Of a stretch of 64,000 nucleotides of DNA, positions 41,781-50,366 are shown piece by piece. The position numbers and the translations under genes were made by a program. The stretch's first letter is position 1; each line of letters starts with the position of its first letter. The notes beneath the pieces are model-generated. The model did not search any database, had not been told where the DNA came from, and saw only the letters and a program-made list of their open reading frames with translations. The DNA lies in contig NZ_JACHJQ010000009.1 of NCBI RefSeq assembly GCF_014203735.1, forward strand, positions 62,001 to 126,000, in the 5' to 3' direction. This stretch comes from Actinophytocola algeriensis (lineage in GTDB: Bacteria > Actinomycetota > Actinomycetes > Mycobacteriales > Pseudonocardiaceae).

Positions 41781-43015
41781 TGGTCCGGTACGCGATCGTG
41801 GGGGCGGGACAGCGGGGCGCCGGGTACGCGGAACTGATCGGCGAGCTGCCCGGCGCGCAGGTGGTCGCAGTGGCCGAGCCGCGTGCGCACCAGCGCGAAC
41901 GGCTGGCACGCCGGCACGGGGTGACGCACGTGTTCTCCTCGTGGGAGGAGCTGGCCGCGGCACCGAGGCTGGCCGACGCGGCCGTGGTGTCCACGCAGGA
42001 CGCCGAGCACATCGGCCCGGCGGTCGCGTTGGCGCGCAAGGGCTACCACCTGCTGGTGGAGAAGCCGCTCGCGCCGACCCCGGAGGAGTGCGCCGCGCTG
42101 GTCGGCGCGGTCACCGAGGCGGGCGTGTTGTTCGCGGTGTGCCACGTGATGCGGTACCGGCCGTACACACGGCTGGTGAAGCAGCTGGTCGACGACGGCC
42201 GGATCGGTGAGGTCGTCAGCGTGCAGCACCTCGAACCGGTGGGGCACTGGCATTACGCGCACTCGTACGTGCGGGGGAACTGGCGCCGCACGGACGAGGC
42301 GTCGTTCATGCTGCTGGCGAAGTCGGGGCACGACATCGACTGGCTGCGGCACATCGTGGGCAGGCCGATCGAGCGGGTGTCGAGCTTCGGGTCGCTGCGC
42401 CACTTCACGGCGGAGAACGCCCCGGCGGGCTCGGCGGACCGGTGCCTGGACTGCGGCGTGGAGCCGGTGTGCCCGTACTCGGCGCCTCGCCTGTACCTGG
42501 GCATGGTCCGCGGGGGTCGCACGGGCTGGCCGGTGAGCGTGCTGGCGGACGAGGTGACGGAGGCATCGGTGACCAGGGCGTTGCGGGAGGGCCCGTACGG
42601 CCGGTGCGTGTACCGCTGCGACAACGACGTGGTCGACCACCAGGTGGTGGCGATGGAGTTCGCGGGCGGCACGACGGCGACGTTCACGATGACCGCGTTC
42701 ACCCCGCACACGGACCGCCGCACCCAGATCTTCGGCACCCGAGGCTTCCTCGACGGTGACGGCATCCGCGTGCGGTTACACGACTTCGTCACCGAGACGA
42801 CCGAGGTCCTGACGGTCCCGAACGAGGGCGTGGACACCGACGCGGGCCACGCGGGCGGCGACGCGGGCCTGGTCGCCGCGTTCACCACCGCGGTGGCAAC
42901 CGGTGACGCGACTCACATCCTGTCCGGCCCGGCGGAGTCGCTGGAGTCCCACCTCGCGGTGTTCGCGGCGGAACGGGCCCGGCTGACGGGGACGGTGGAA
43001 CGGGTGCACGGCTAG
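41780..43015 (+). CDS. Gfo/Idh/MocA family oxidoreductase
   Basis: 411 residues from ATG 41780 with AGGGGAG just upstream. N-terminal Rossmann fold (YAIVGAGQRGAGYAELI), catalytic-type VEKPLAPTPEE with Lys, HVMRYRPY, and a C-terminal alpha/beta domain. An unusual insert has RCLDCGVEPVCPYSAPR, three closely spaced Cys. The group acts on sugars, inositols or N-acetylhexosamines. A hexosaminidase/chitobiose uptake locus lies just downstream, so amino-sugar oxidation is possible. Confidence 0.85.
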   Translation: MVRYAIVGAGQRGAGYAELIGELPGAQVVAVAEPRAHQRERLARRHGVTHVFSSWEELAAAPRLADAAVVSTQDAEHIGPAVALARKGYHLLVEKPLAPTPEECAALVGAVTEAGVLFAVCHVMRYRPYTRLVKQLVDDGRIGEVVSVQHLEPVGHWHYAHSYVRGNWRRTDEASFMLLAKSGHDIDWLRHIVGRPIERVSSFGSLRHFTAENAPAGSADRCLDCGVEPVCPYSAPRLYLGMVRGGRTGWPVSVLADEVTEASVTRALREGPYGRCVYRCDNDVVDHQVVAMEFAGGTTATFTMTAFTPHTDRRTQIFGTRGFLDGDGIRVRLHDFVTETTEVLTVPNEGVDTDAGHAGGDAGLVAAFTTAVATGDATHILSGPAESLESHLAVFAAERARLTGTVERVHG

Positions 43016-43174
43016 CGAATCCGCGTCCTGTGCGCGTCGCGGACGCTCTGTCCTGATGCGACGGCTTCGGTGCCGGTCCGGAGAACGGTCCTGTCCCGAT
43101 GTGGAATGTTCCACTCCTCGCGCCCACACCGGTGTTCTATCTTGGGCCGCGACTCACACTCGAGAGGACCTGCC

Positions 43175-43573
43175 ATGGCCGTGCGTTACAACCCCGCCAT
43201 CCCGATCGTGTTCATCGTGCTCGGGGTTGTCAACTTCGTGCTCGCGTTCTGGTTGCTGCAGACCGGCGGGTCGGCCGGGTTCTCGATCGTGCTGGGGCCG
43301 TTGCTCGCGTTGCTCGGGGTGCTGCAGCTCTCCCGCACCTACTTCGAGTTCGACCCGCGGTCGGGGACGATCATCACCAAGGCGTTGCTCGGGCCCATGA
43401 CGCGGACCTTCGGTGGCGCGGCGGGCGGCTCGCTGCACGTCGACGGGAACCGCATCTTCTGGACCAAGACCGACGGGCGGGTGAAGAAGGTGCCCGTCAC
43501 CCGGGTGATGGCCCGAAGTGACCAGTGGCGTGCGGTCCTCGCCCAGATGGGGAACCGCACGCCACTGCGCTGA
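43175..43573 (+). CDS. Small membrane protein with PH-like cytoplasmic part
   Basis: 132 residues from ATG 43175. Two TM helices (about 9-30 and 34-52) are followed by a soluble part with beta-strand pattern (YFEFDPRSGTIITKALLGP, RIFWTKTDGRVKKVPVTRVM). The layout recalls bacterial PH-like YdbT/YcxB proteins, but identity is not clear. It ends one base before the convergent hexosaminidase gene. Confidence 0.7.
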   Translation: MAVRYNPAIPIVFIVLGVVNFVLAFWLLQTGGSAGFSIVLGPLLALLGVLQLSRTYFEFDPRSGTIITKALLGPMTRTFGGAAGGSLHVDGNRIFWTKTDGRVKKVPVTRVMARSDQWRAVLAQMGNRTPLR

Positions 43574-45148
43574 TCACCAGTCGATCTTCGGGGACCGGTA
43601 GAAGTCGACGCCCATGGCCTCCCAGCGCGGGGCCTCCGCGGCCAGGCGGGTGCGCATCGACTGCCAGTCGTGGCTGGACCACGGGGACCAGCCCAGTTCG
43701 GCGATCGCCGGGAGCCGCGGGAACGCCATGAACTCGATGTGGTCGCTGTTCTCCAGGGTCTCGGACCACAGCGGGGCTTCCACACCCAGCACCGACGACT
43801 CCTGGACACCCTCGACGAACGTGCCCGGGTTCCAGTCGTACGCGTCGTCCACCTCGGTGTAGCCCGCCCACGACAGGCCCAGCGGGGTGTTCTCGTCGTA
43901 CTTCTGGTCGATGTAGGCCTTGCTGGCCGGGGACATCAGGATCTTGTGGCCACGGGCGGCCCCCTCGGACACCAGGTCGTTCGTGGTGGTGGTGCCCCAG
44001 TACTGGGCGACGGCCGACGTCGGCGGGGTGGCCTTCAGGTACTCGTGCCAGCCGAGCAGCTGCTTGCCGGTCGCCTCGACCATCGGGAACACGCGGTCGA
44101 AGAACTTGATGAAGTCCGGGTCCGTCGTCGAGTGGGCCTCGTCGCCGCCCAGGTGCAGGTACGGGCCGGGGGTCAGCTCCGCCAGCTCGGTGATCACGTC
44201 CTGCACGAACTGGTACGTGATCTCCTTGTCGATGCACAGCGAGCTGAAGCCGACCTCGATACCGGTGTACAGCGGCGGCGCCACGCCCTCGCAGTTGAGC
44301 TCCGCGTAGGAGGCGAGGGCCGCGTTCGTGTGTCCCGGCATGTCGATCTCCGGGACGATCGTGATGTTGCGGGCCGCCGCGTACGACACCAGGTCGCGGT
44401 ACTGCGCCTTCGTGTAGAAGCCGCCGGGACCGCCGCCGACCTCGGTCGAACCGCCGTGGGTCGTGAGGTTGGGCCAGCTCTCGATCTCGATCCGCCAGCC
44501 CTGGTCGTCCGCGAGGTGCAGGTGCAGGTGGTTGATCTTGTACAGCGTGATCTGGTCGATGTAGCGCTTCACCTCGTCCGGCGTGAAGAAGTGCCGGGAC
44601 ACGTCGAGCATCGCGCCGCGGTACGCGAACCGCGGGTAGTCGACGATCCGGCCTGCGGGCACCACCCACGGGCCGCGCTGCTTGGAGCGCGACTCGACGG
44701 CACCCGGCAGCAGCTGGCGCAGCGTCTGCACACCCGTGAAGAGACCGGCCGGGGTCCGCGCCTTCAGCGACACACCCTTCCGGTCGACCGTGAGCTCGTG
44801 ACCCTCGGTGCCCAGCCGGGCGGGGACGTACCCCAGTGACAGGTCGATGCCTCCGCCGTGGCGACGGTCCGTCACCACCGGCAGCCGGTACCCGGTCGAC
44901 GGCCGCAGCACGCCGGCCAGGAAGTTCCCCACGCCCTTCGCGGCGCGGTCGACGGAGATCGCCGTACCTGGGGTGATCGTGAAACCGCCGCCGTGGCGGT
45001 CAGGTGTGACCGACACGGGTGCCGGTATCACCTGGGTCATACGGGACTCCTTCGGAACGTTCGCGGTGGCGGGCGCGGAGAGGCCGAGGACGGCCACCGC
45101 GCCCACAGCCACGACGGTCAGTACACGGGACGCAGGGAACCTGGACAC
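43574..45148 (-). CDS. Secreted beta-N-acetylhexosaminidase (GH20)
   Basis: 524 residues from GTG 45148 (GGGAGG upstream). Signal peptide (1-29, ending SAPATANV), GH20b domain, then the catalytic barrel with HLHLADDQGWRIEI, EIDMPGHT and the catalytic pair Asp336-Glu337 in HLGGDEAH. It releases GlcNAc from chito-oligosaccharides outside the cell. A DasR-type operator at 45184-45199 lies 35 bp upstream, and the DasABC-like importer precedes it on the same strand. Confidence 0.95.
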   Translation of the reverse strand: MSRFPASRVLTVVAVGAVAVLGLSAPATANVPKESRMTQVIPAPVSVTPDRHGGGFTITPGTAISVDRAAKGVGNFLAGVLRPSTGYRLPVVTDRRHGGGIDLSLGYVPARLGTEGHELTVDRKGVSLKARTPAGLFTGVQTLRQLLPGAVESRSKQRGPWVVPAGRIVDYPRFAYRGAMLDVSRHFFTPDEVKRYIDQITLYKINHLHLHLADDQGWRIEIESWPNLTTHGGSTEVGGGPGGFYTKAQYRDLVSYAAARNITIVPEIDMPGHTNAALASYAELNCEGVAPPLYTGIEVGFSSLCIDKEITYQFVQDVITELAELTPGPYLHLGGDEAHSTTDPDFIKFFDRVFPMVEATGKQLLGWHEYLKATPPTSAVAQYWGTTTTNDLVSEGAARGHKILMSPASKAYIDQKYDENTPLGLSWAGYTEVDDAYDWNPGTFVEGVQESSVLGVEAPLWSETLENSDHIEFMAFPRLPAIAELGWSPWSSHDWQSMRTRLAAEAPRWEAMGVDFYRSPKIDW

Positions 45149-45183
45149 AAGATCCTCCCGAAAGGTTCGGACCTCCAGGTATA

Positions 45184-45199
45184 AGTGGTCCAGACCACC
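45184..45199. promoter_or_regulatory. dre (DasR-responsive element) before the hexosaminidase gene
   Basis: AGTGGTCCAGACCACC differs from the palindromic dre consensus (A-S-TGGTCTAGACCA-S-T) at two or three positions and keeps both TGGT and ACCA halves. It lies between the importer operon and the hexosaminidase gene. Confidence 0.85.
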
Positions 45200-45202
45200 A
45201 GG

Positions 45203-46033
45203 TCAACCCTTGAGGGCCCCCGCCGTCGCCCCGGACACCAGCTTGCGCTGCACGATCAGGAAGAAGATCAGGGCGGGCAGCGAGTACATCACCGAGGCCG
45301 CCATGATGCCGCCCCAGTCCGTGCCGAACACCGTCCTGAAGGTCGACAGCCACACCGGCAGCGTCTGCTTGTCCTTGTCGCGCATGAACACCAGCGCGTA
45401 CAGGAACTCGTTCCACGCCGTGATGAACGCGAACACCGACGTCGCCACGATGCCCGGCCCGAGCAGCGGCAGCACGACCCGGCGGAACGCGCCGAACCGG
45501 CCGCAGCCGTCGACCATCGCGGCCTCCTCCAGCTCGTACGGGATGCCCTGCACGAACCCGCGCAGCGTCCACACGGTGAACGGCAGCGTGATCGCGAAGT
45601 ACACGAGCAGCAGCGACGGCAGCTTGTTGAGCAGCCCGGCGTCCTGCATGAGCAGGAACATCGGGATGAACAGCGCCTCCATCGGCGCCATCTGCGCGAT
45701 CAGCACCAGCAGCAGGAACCCCTTGCGGCCGCGGAAGCGCAGCCGGGCCAGCGGGAACGCCGCCAGCACGCCGGCGACGAGCGACAGCAGCACGGCCCCG
45801 ACCGTCACGATGAGGCTGTTCGTCAGGTGCGTCAGGAAGCCCGGCTTGGCCCACGCGCTCACGAAGTTGTCGAACGTGACCGACAGCGGGATCAGGTCGT
45901 AGTCGGGCGTCAGCATCGCGGTCGACGGCTTGAACGCGCTGGTCAGGAGCCAGTAGGTGGGGAAGGCGAAGACGAGCGCGACGAGCACGCCGGCCGTGTT
46001 CAGCGTGATCCGCTGCCCCCGGGTCTTGTTCAC
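45203..46033 (-). CDS. ABC sugar permease, MalG type (DasC-like)
   Basis: 276 residues from GTG 46033, overlapping the upstream permease stop (GTGA). Six TM helices and the EAA loop (YELEEAAMVDGCGRFGAFRRVVLPLLGPG) that docks the ATPase. It ends 54 bp before the hexosaminidase start, with the dre site between. No ATPase gene is present, so a shared one (MsiK type) must serve it, as for Das transporters in Streptomyces. Confidence 0.9.
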   Translation of the reverse strand: MNKTRGQRITLNTAGVLVALVFAFPTYWLLTSAFKPSTAMLTPDYDLIPLSVTFDNFVSAWAKPGFLTHLTNSLIVTVGAVLLSLVAGVLAAFPLARLRFRGRKGFLLLVLIAQMAPMEALFIPMFLLMQDAGLLNKLPSLLLVYFAITLPFTVWTLRGFVQGIPYELEEAAMVDGCGRFGAFRRVVLPLLGPGIVATSVFAFITAWNEFLYALVFMRDKDKQTLPVWLSTFRTVFGTDWGGIMAASVMYSLPALIFFLIVQRKLVSGATAGALKG

Positions 46034-47019
46034 GAGACGTCACCCTCCCGGGTGCGCAGCAAGAGCTGCAGGTAGCGCGCGGTGAGCACGACGAGCACGA
46101 GGATCATCAGCACGGCGACCGCCGACGCGACGCCGAAGTGCCGTCCCGCGATGCCACGCAGGTACAGCAGGACGGGCAGCGTGGTGCTCTCGCCGTCCGG
46201 GCCGCCGCCGCGGATCGCCCACACCTGCGCGAACACCTTGAAGTCCCAGATCACCGACAGGAACGTGGCGAGCGTGACCAGTGGCCGGATCGTCGGCCAG
46301 GACACGGTCGAGAACGTCTGCCACGCGGACGCGCCGTCCATGGCGGCCGCCTCGTACAGCTCCTTCGGCGCCTGCAGCAGGCCCGCGTAGATCGTGAAGC
46401 AGACGAACGGCACGGCCTGCCACAGGATCAGCATGCCGATCACGGTGAGCGTGCTCGTGCCGGAGGAGAACCACGAGTAGCCCTGGAAGGAGTCGAAACC
46501 CAGCTTGACCAGGGTCTTGTTGAGGATGCCGTACTGCTGGTCGAAGATCCACTGGAACACGGTGGTGGTCGCGAGGATCGGCGTCGCCCACGCGAGCACG
46601 AGCGTGACCTGCACGAACACCTTGACCGGCCCGGTCAGGTGCCGCATGAGCACCGCGATCAGCAGACCCGCCACGACCGTGCCCGCCACGACCGCGGCCG
46701 TGAACAGGACCGTCCGCAGCGTGATCGTCCAGAACTCCGGGTCGGACAGCACCTCCGTGTAGTTGGTGACACCGACCCAGACCACTTCGCCGCGCACCAG
46801 CTCACCGAGGTCGAGCTTGCGGAAGCTGATGCCGATGACCTGGAGTGCGGGCCAGGCGAGCAGCACCAGCATCACGAGCACAGCCGGTGCGAGGAGCAGG
46901 TAGGGGATCGTCTTCTCACCGAGACCGGCGCGCTTGCGCCCCGACGCGCGCGCCGGTGCCGGCGGGGAGGTCCCCGCCGGCACCGTGTCAGTGCGGATGG
47001 TGTTGTGAATGGTTGCCAT
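46030..47019 (-). CDS. ABC sugar permease, MalF type (DasB-like)
   Basis: 329 residues from ATG 47019 (one-base overlap with the binding-protein stop). A 30-residue cytoplasmic lead, six TM helices and the EAA loop (KELYEAAAMDGASAWQTFSTVSWPTIRP). Forms the channel with the MalG-type partner. Named by its dre-controlled setting. Confidence 0.9.
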   Translation of the reverse strand: MATIHNTIRTDTVPAGTSPPAPARASGRKRAGLGEKTIPYLLLAPAVLVMLVLLAWPALQVIGISFRKLDLGELVRGEVVWVGVTNYTEVLSDPEFWTITLRTVLFTAAVVAGTVVAGLLIAVLMRHLTGPVKVFVQVTLVLAWATPILATTTVFQWIFDQQYGILNKTLVKLGFDSFQGYSWFSSGTSTLTVIGMLILWQAVPFVCFTIYAGLLQAPKELYEAAAMDGASAWQTFSTVSWPTIRPLVTLATFLSVIWDFKVFAQVWAIRGGGPDGESTTLPVLLYLRGIAGRHFGVASAVAVLMILVLVVLTARYLQLLLRTREGDVS

Positions 47020-48305
47020 CAGCCGGTGAAGGCGGCGTCCAGCGCGGTGTCCGCGTCCGTGGTCGCGGTGTCGATGTCCTTCACGCCGGTGAGGTAGGCC
47101 GTGAGCATGTCCTTCAGCGGGTTCTGGCCCGCCTCGATGGTCGCCCACGTCGGGGTCGCCGGGACGGAACGGCCGTTCTTCGACGCGGCGGCCATCGCCT
47201 TGCTGACCGGGTTCGCGTCCAGCGCGGACAGGTCGGTCGACGCGCCCGGCACCATGCCCGCCTCGGCGAACTGCGTCTGGTACTTGTCGGACAGCAGCAG
47301 GCGCAGGTAGTCCTTCGCGAGGTCGGTGTTCTTGCTGTTCACCGGGATCGCGAGGTTGGAGCCGCCCTGGAACACGGGCGCGGTCTCGCCCGCGTTCTTC
47401 GACGGGATCGGGAAGGCGGAGCTGTTCTTCTCGATGTCCGGGTTGTCCTTCGCGGCGGTGCCCAGCTCCCACGGCAGCGCGATCATCATCGCGACCTTGC
47501 CCTGGCCGTAGATGCCCGCCTGCTCGGGGTTCTGCTCGTCGTTGTCCTTGGGCGCGGTCGTGCCCGACGCCTCGACCAGCTCCTTGTAGAACTCGAGACC
47601 GGCCTTGGCCTCGGGGCTGCTCATGGTCGCCTTGAACTCGGTGCCGTTCGCCTCCGCGATGTCGCCGCCCTCGTCGTAGATGAAGGACAGCAGCGTGTAC
47701 CAGTTCTGGCCGGGCAGGTAGAGCGCCTGGAACTGCGGGTCACTGCCGAACTTGGCGCGCAGCTTGGTGATCGCGTCGAGCCACTCCTGCCGCGACGTCG
47801 GCGCCGCGGCGATCCCGGCCTGCTCGAACATGTCCGTGCGGTAGATGACCGACCGGTTGGCGGCGTAGAACGGCGTGGAGAACTGCTTGCCGTCCCACTC
47901 GCCGGAGGCCTTCAGCGACTGCAGCCACTGGCCGCCGTTCATGCTGTCGACGTCGGCGGTCAGGTCGGTCAGCACGTCGAGGGCCGCGAACGACGGCGCC
48001 TGGGTGTTGCCGAGCTCGATGATGTCCGGCGGGTTCTGGCTGGCCAGGGCGGTGGTCAGCTTGTCCTGGATGCCGTTCCACTCCTGGACCTCGTACTTGA
48101 CGGTGACGCCCTCGTTCGCCCCCTCGAACTCCTTGTTCAGTGCGTCGGTGAGGGTCTCGGGAGCCGAGCCGTTCATCAGCCAGACCGTCAGTGTGCGCGG
48201 GCCGCCGCTGCTCTCTTCGCTGCCGCCGCCCCCCGAGCCGGCACAGCCGGCCGTGGCTAACGCGATGGCCGCGGCACCGGCCATCACCTTCGTCAAGCGC
48301 TTCAC
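47019..48305 (-). CDS. Sugar-binding lipoprotein of a DasABC-like importer
   Basis: 428 residues from GTG 48305. Lipoprotein signal with lipobox ATAGC (Cys21). Family 1 solute-binding fold: TLTVWLMNGSAPETL, PPDIIELGNTQAPSFA, AFPIPSKN. Three overlapping dre sites upstream and the GH20 gene downstream point to N,N'-diacetylchitobiose or GlcNAc as ligand, like Streptomyces DasA. First gene of a three-gene, translationally coupled operon. Confidence 0.85.
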   Translation of the reverse strand: MKRLTKVMAGAAAIALATAGCAGSGGGGSEESSGGPRTLTVWLMNGSAPETLTDALNKEFEGANEGVTVKYEVQEWNGIQDKLTTALASQNPPDIIELGNTQAPSFAALDVLTDLTADVDSMNGGQWLQSLKASGEWDGKQFSTPFYAANRSVIYRTDMFEQAGIAAAPTSRQEWLDAITKLRAKFGSDPQFQALYLPGQNWYTLLSFIYDEGGDIAEANGTEFKATMSSPEAKAGLEFYKELVEASGTTAPKDNDEQNPEQAGIYGQGKVAMMIALPWELGTAAKDNPDIEKNSSAFPIPSKNAGETAPVFQGGSNLAIPVNSKNTDLAKDYLRLLLSDKYQTQFAEAGMVPGASTDLSALDANPVSKAMAAASKNGRSVPATPTWATIEAGQNPLKDMLTAYLTGVKDIDTATTDADTALDAAFTG

Positions 48306-48344
48306 GATCTTGTCCTTCCATGCGCTGGCCGCGCGATCATTCCC

Positions 48345-48388
48345 AGTGGTTCAGACCTACTGGTATAGACCTAGTGGTTTAGACCAAT
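48345..48388. promoter_or_regulatory. Three overlapping dre sites upstream of the dasA-like gene
   Basis: AGTGGTTCAGACCTAC (48345-48360), ACTGGTATAGACCTAG (48359-48374) and AGTGGTTTAGACCAAT (48373-48388) repeat with a strict 14-bp period, each sharing two bases with the next. All keep TGGT and AGACC. They start 40 bp upstream of the start codon, so DasR binding should block the promoter until GlcN-6-P accumulates. Confidence 0.85.
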
Positions 48389-48580
48389 GGGTGAACTTTG
48401 GGCGCACGGCGGCGCTGTGTCAAGACAATCCTGGAAGACGTTGCCGGTCTGTTTTGGTTACGAGGCAACGAGGTGCGCGATTGGTGCGAGAACTACTCAC
48501 GTATCGGGCGCTGACGAGCGGCGGGGCCGCGTGTGGGAGGCGGCGGACGTAAGTCGCACACCTACCGGGCGGACGGTACG

Positions 48581-48695
48581 GAAATCGGACACGACTCGGA
48601 CAGGAAGTCGGGCACGACCCGGGCAGCAAGTCGGGCCCGAATCGGGCGGGAAGTTGGGCCCGGCTCGGGCGGGAAGTCGGGCACGGTCCGGGCAC
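48581..48695. repeat. Five tandem copies of a 23-bp unit
   Basis: Units at 48581, 48604, 48627, 48650 and 48673, each opening with GAAGTCGGGC or a variant and containing a second CGGGC; a partial sixth follows. Per-unit divergence is 3-6 bases. The array gives spurious frames on both strands. The rest of the gap 48389-48937 holds the dispersed repeat and presumably the lpd promoter. Confidence 0.9.
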
Positions 48696-48710
48696 GATGC
48701 GGGCAGGGCG

Positions 48711-48885
48711 AGTGGCCTCCGGCCCCCGGTTCCCAGCCTACGGGCGAGGGCCGACAGGGCCGCCGTGCGCGAGGCCGGGCTGTGGACAACCCACCCGGCT
48801 GTGGACAACTCGCCCCGAGGACGATCTCGCTGGTCAGGAGTGTCGGTGCCGTGCCGTAGCGTGGTTCGAGGGGGCCGGCGGCCAC
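48711..48885. repeat. Inverted pair of dispersed repeats around paired TGTGGACAA
   Basis: A minus copy (48711 onwards, AGTGGCCTCCGGCCCCC) and a plus copy (48841-48885, TGTCGGTGCC to GGGGGCCGGCGGCC) flank TGTGGACAA at 48781-48789 and 48800-48808. It has the same plan as the cluster at 13.7 kb. Confidence 0.9.
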
Positions 48886-48937
48886 GGCCGGTACCCACCC
48901 CCGGCGAAGACCCGCCCGGTTCGCCTAGGGTTGGGTC

Positions 48938-50323
48938 GTGAGTACACATTTCAATGTCGTGGTTCTCGGGGCCGGACCCGGTGGGTACGTGGCCGCGGTG
49001 CGGGCGTCGCAGCTGGGACTCTCGACCGCCGTCATCGAGGAGAAGTACTGGGGCGGTGTCTGCCTGAACGTGGGCTGCATCCCGTCCAAGGCGCTCCTGC
49101 GCAACGCGGAGCTCGCGCACATCTTCACCACCGAACAGAAGACGTTCGGCATCGAGGTCGACGGCACCGTCCGATTCGACTTCGGGGTGGCGCACGCGCG
49201 CAGCCGCACCGTCGCCGACGGGCGGGTCAAGGGTGTGCACTACCTGATGAAGAAGAACGGCATCACGGAGTTCACCGGCCGTGGCACGTTCACCGGGCCG
49301 AACGCGATCGAGGTCAACGGCGAGACCGTGACCTTCGACAACTGCATCATCGCCGCGGGTGCGTCGGCCAAGCTGCTGCCCGGCACCTCGCTGTCCGAGC
49401 GGGTCGTGACGTACGAGGAGCAGATCCTCACCGACGAGCTGCCCGGCAGCATCATCATCGCCGGCGCGGGCGCGATCGGCGTCGAGTTCGCGTACGTGCT
49501 CGCCAACTACGGCGTCGACGTGACGATCGTCGAGTTCCTCGACCGGATGGTGCCGCTCGAGGACGCCGAGGTGTCCAAGGAGCTGGCGCGCCAGTACCGC
49601 AAGCTCGGCGTCACCGTGCTGACCGGCACGAAGGTCGAGTCGATCGACGACTCCGGTGACCAGGTCACCGTCGAGGTCTCGACCAAGGGCGAGAAGAAGA
49701 CGCTCAAGGCCGACAAGGTCATGCAGGCCATCGGGTTCCAGCCGAACATCGAGGGCTACGGCCTGGAGAACACCGGCGTGCGCACCACCGAGCGCGGCGC
49801 CATCGACGTGGACGAGTACTGCCGCACCAGCGTCGAGCACATCTTCGCGATCGGTGACGTCACCGCGAAGCTCATGCTCGCCCACAACGCCGAGGCCATG
49901 GGCATCGTCGCGGCCGAGACCATCGGCGGCGCCGAGACCATGCCGATCGACTACCGCATGGTCCCGCGGGCCACGTTCTGCCAGCCGCAGATCGCGAGCT
50001 TCGGCCTCACCGAGGAGCAGGCCCGCGACGCGGGCTACGACGTGCAGGTCGCGAAGTTCCCGTTCACCGCGAACGGCAAGTCCCACGGCCTCGGCGACAC
50101 CCGCGGGTTCGTCAAGCTGCTGTCGGACAAGAAGTACGGCGAGCTGCTCGGCGGCCACCTCATCGGCCCGGACGTGACCGAGCTGCTGCCCGAGCTGACC
50201 CTGGCCCAGCAGTGGGACCTCACCGTCCACGAGGTCGCGCGCAACATCCACGCGCACCCGACGCTGAGCGAGGCCGTCAAGGAGGCCGTCCACGGCCTCG
50301 CCGGCCACATGATCAACCTGTGA
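48938..50323 (+). CDS. lpd: Dihydrolipoyl dehydrogenase
   Basis: 461 residues from GTG 48938. FAD fold [16 protein letters not shown], redox pair Cys42/Cys47 in [16 protein letters not shown] fold [33 protein letters not shown] and the catalytic HAHPTLSE near the C-terminus. Regenerates oxidised lipoyl groups of 2-oxoacid dehydrogenases. Monocistronic, bounded by a repeat cluster upstream and a hairpin downstream. Confidence 0.95.
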   Translation: MSTHFNVVVLGAGPGGYVAAVRASQLGLSTAVIEEKYWGGVCLNVGCIPSKALLRNAELAHIFTTEQKTFGIEVDGTVRFDFGVAHARSRTVADGRVKGVHYLMKKNGITEFTGRGTFTGPNAIEVNGETVTFDNCIIAAGASAKLLPGTSLSERVVTYEEQILTDELPGSIIIAGAGAIGVEFAYVLANYGVDVTIVEFLDRMVPLEDAEVSKELARQYRKLGVTVLTGTKVESIDDSGDQVTVEVSTKGEKKTLKADKVMQAIGFQPNIEGYGLENTGVRTTERGAIDVDEYCRTSVEHIFAIGDVTAKLMLAHNAEAMGIVAAETIGGAETMPIDYRMVPRATFCQPQIASFGLTEEQARDAGYDVQVAKFPFTANGKSHGLGDTRGFVKLLSDKKYGELLGGHLIGPDVTELLPELTLAQQWDLTVHEVARNIHAHPTLSEAVKEAVHGLAGHMINL

Positions 50324-50328
50324 CACGA

Positions 50329-50360
50329 GGTCGCCGCCGCGCCGACGCGCGGCGGCGACC
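50329..50360. terminator. Bidirectional stem-loop between lpd and the convergent deiminase-like gene
   Basis: A 14-bp perfect GC stem (GGTCGCCGCCGCGC with its complement) and a 4-nt loop sit 5 bp after the lpd stop and 6 bp from the stop of the gene on the other strand. Confidence 0.75.
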
Positions 50361-50366
50361 GCCGTC

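Noticed and set aside
48581-48695. Possible CRISPR array
   Set aside because: The units are directly adjacent with no spacers, and no cas genes are present.
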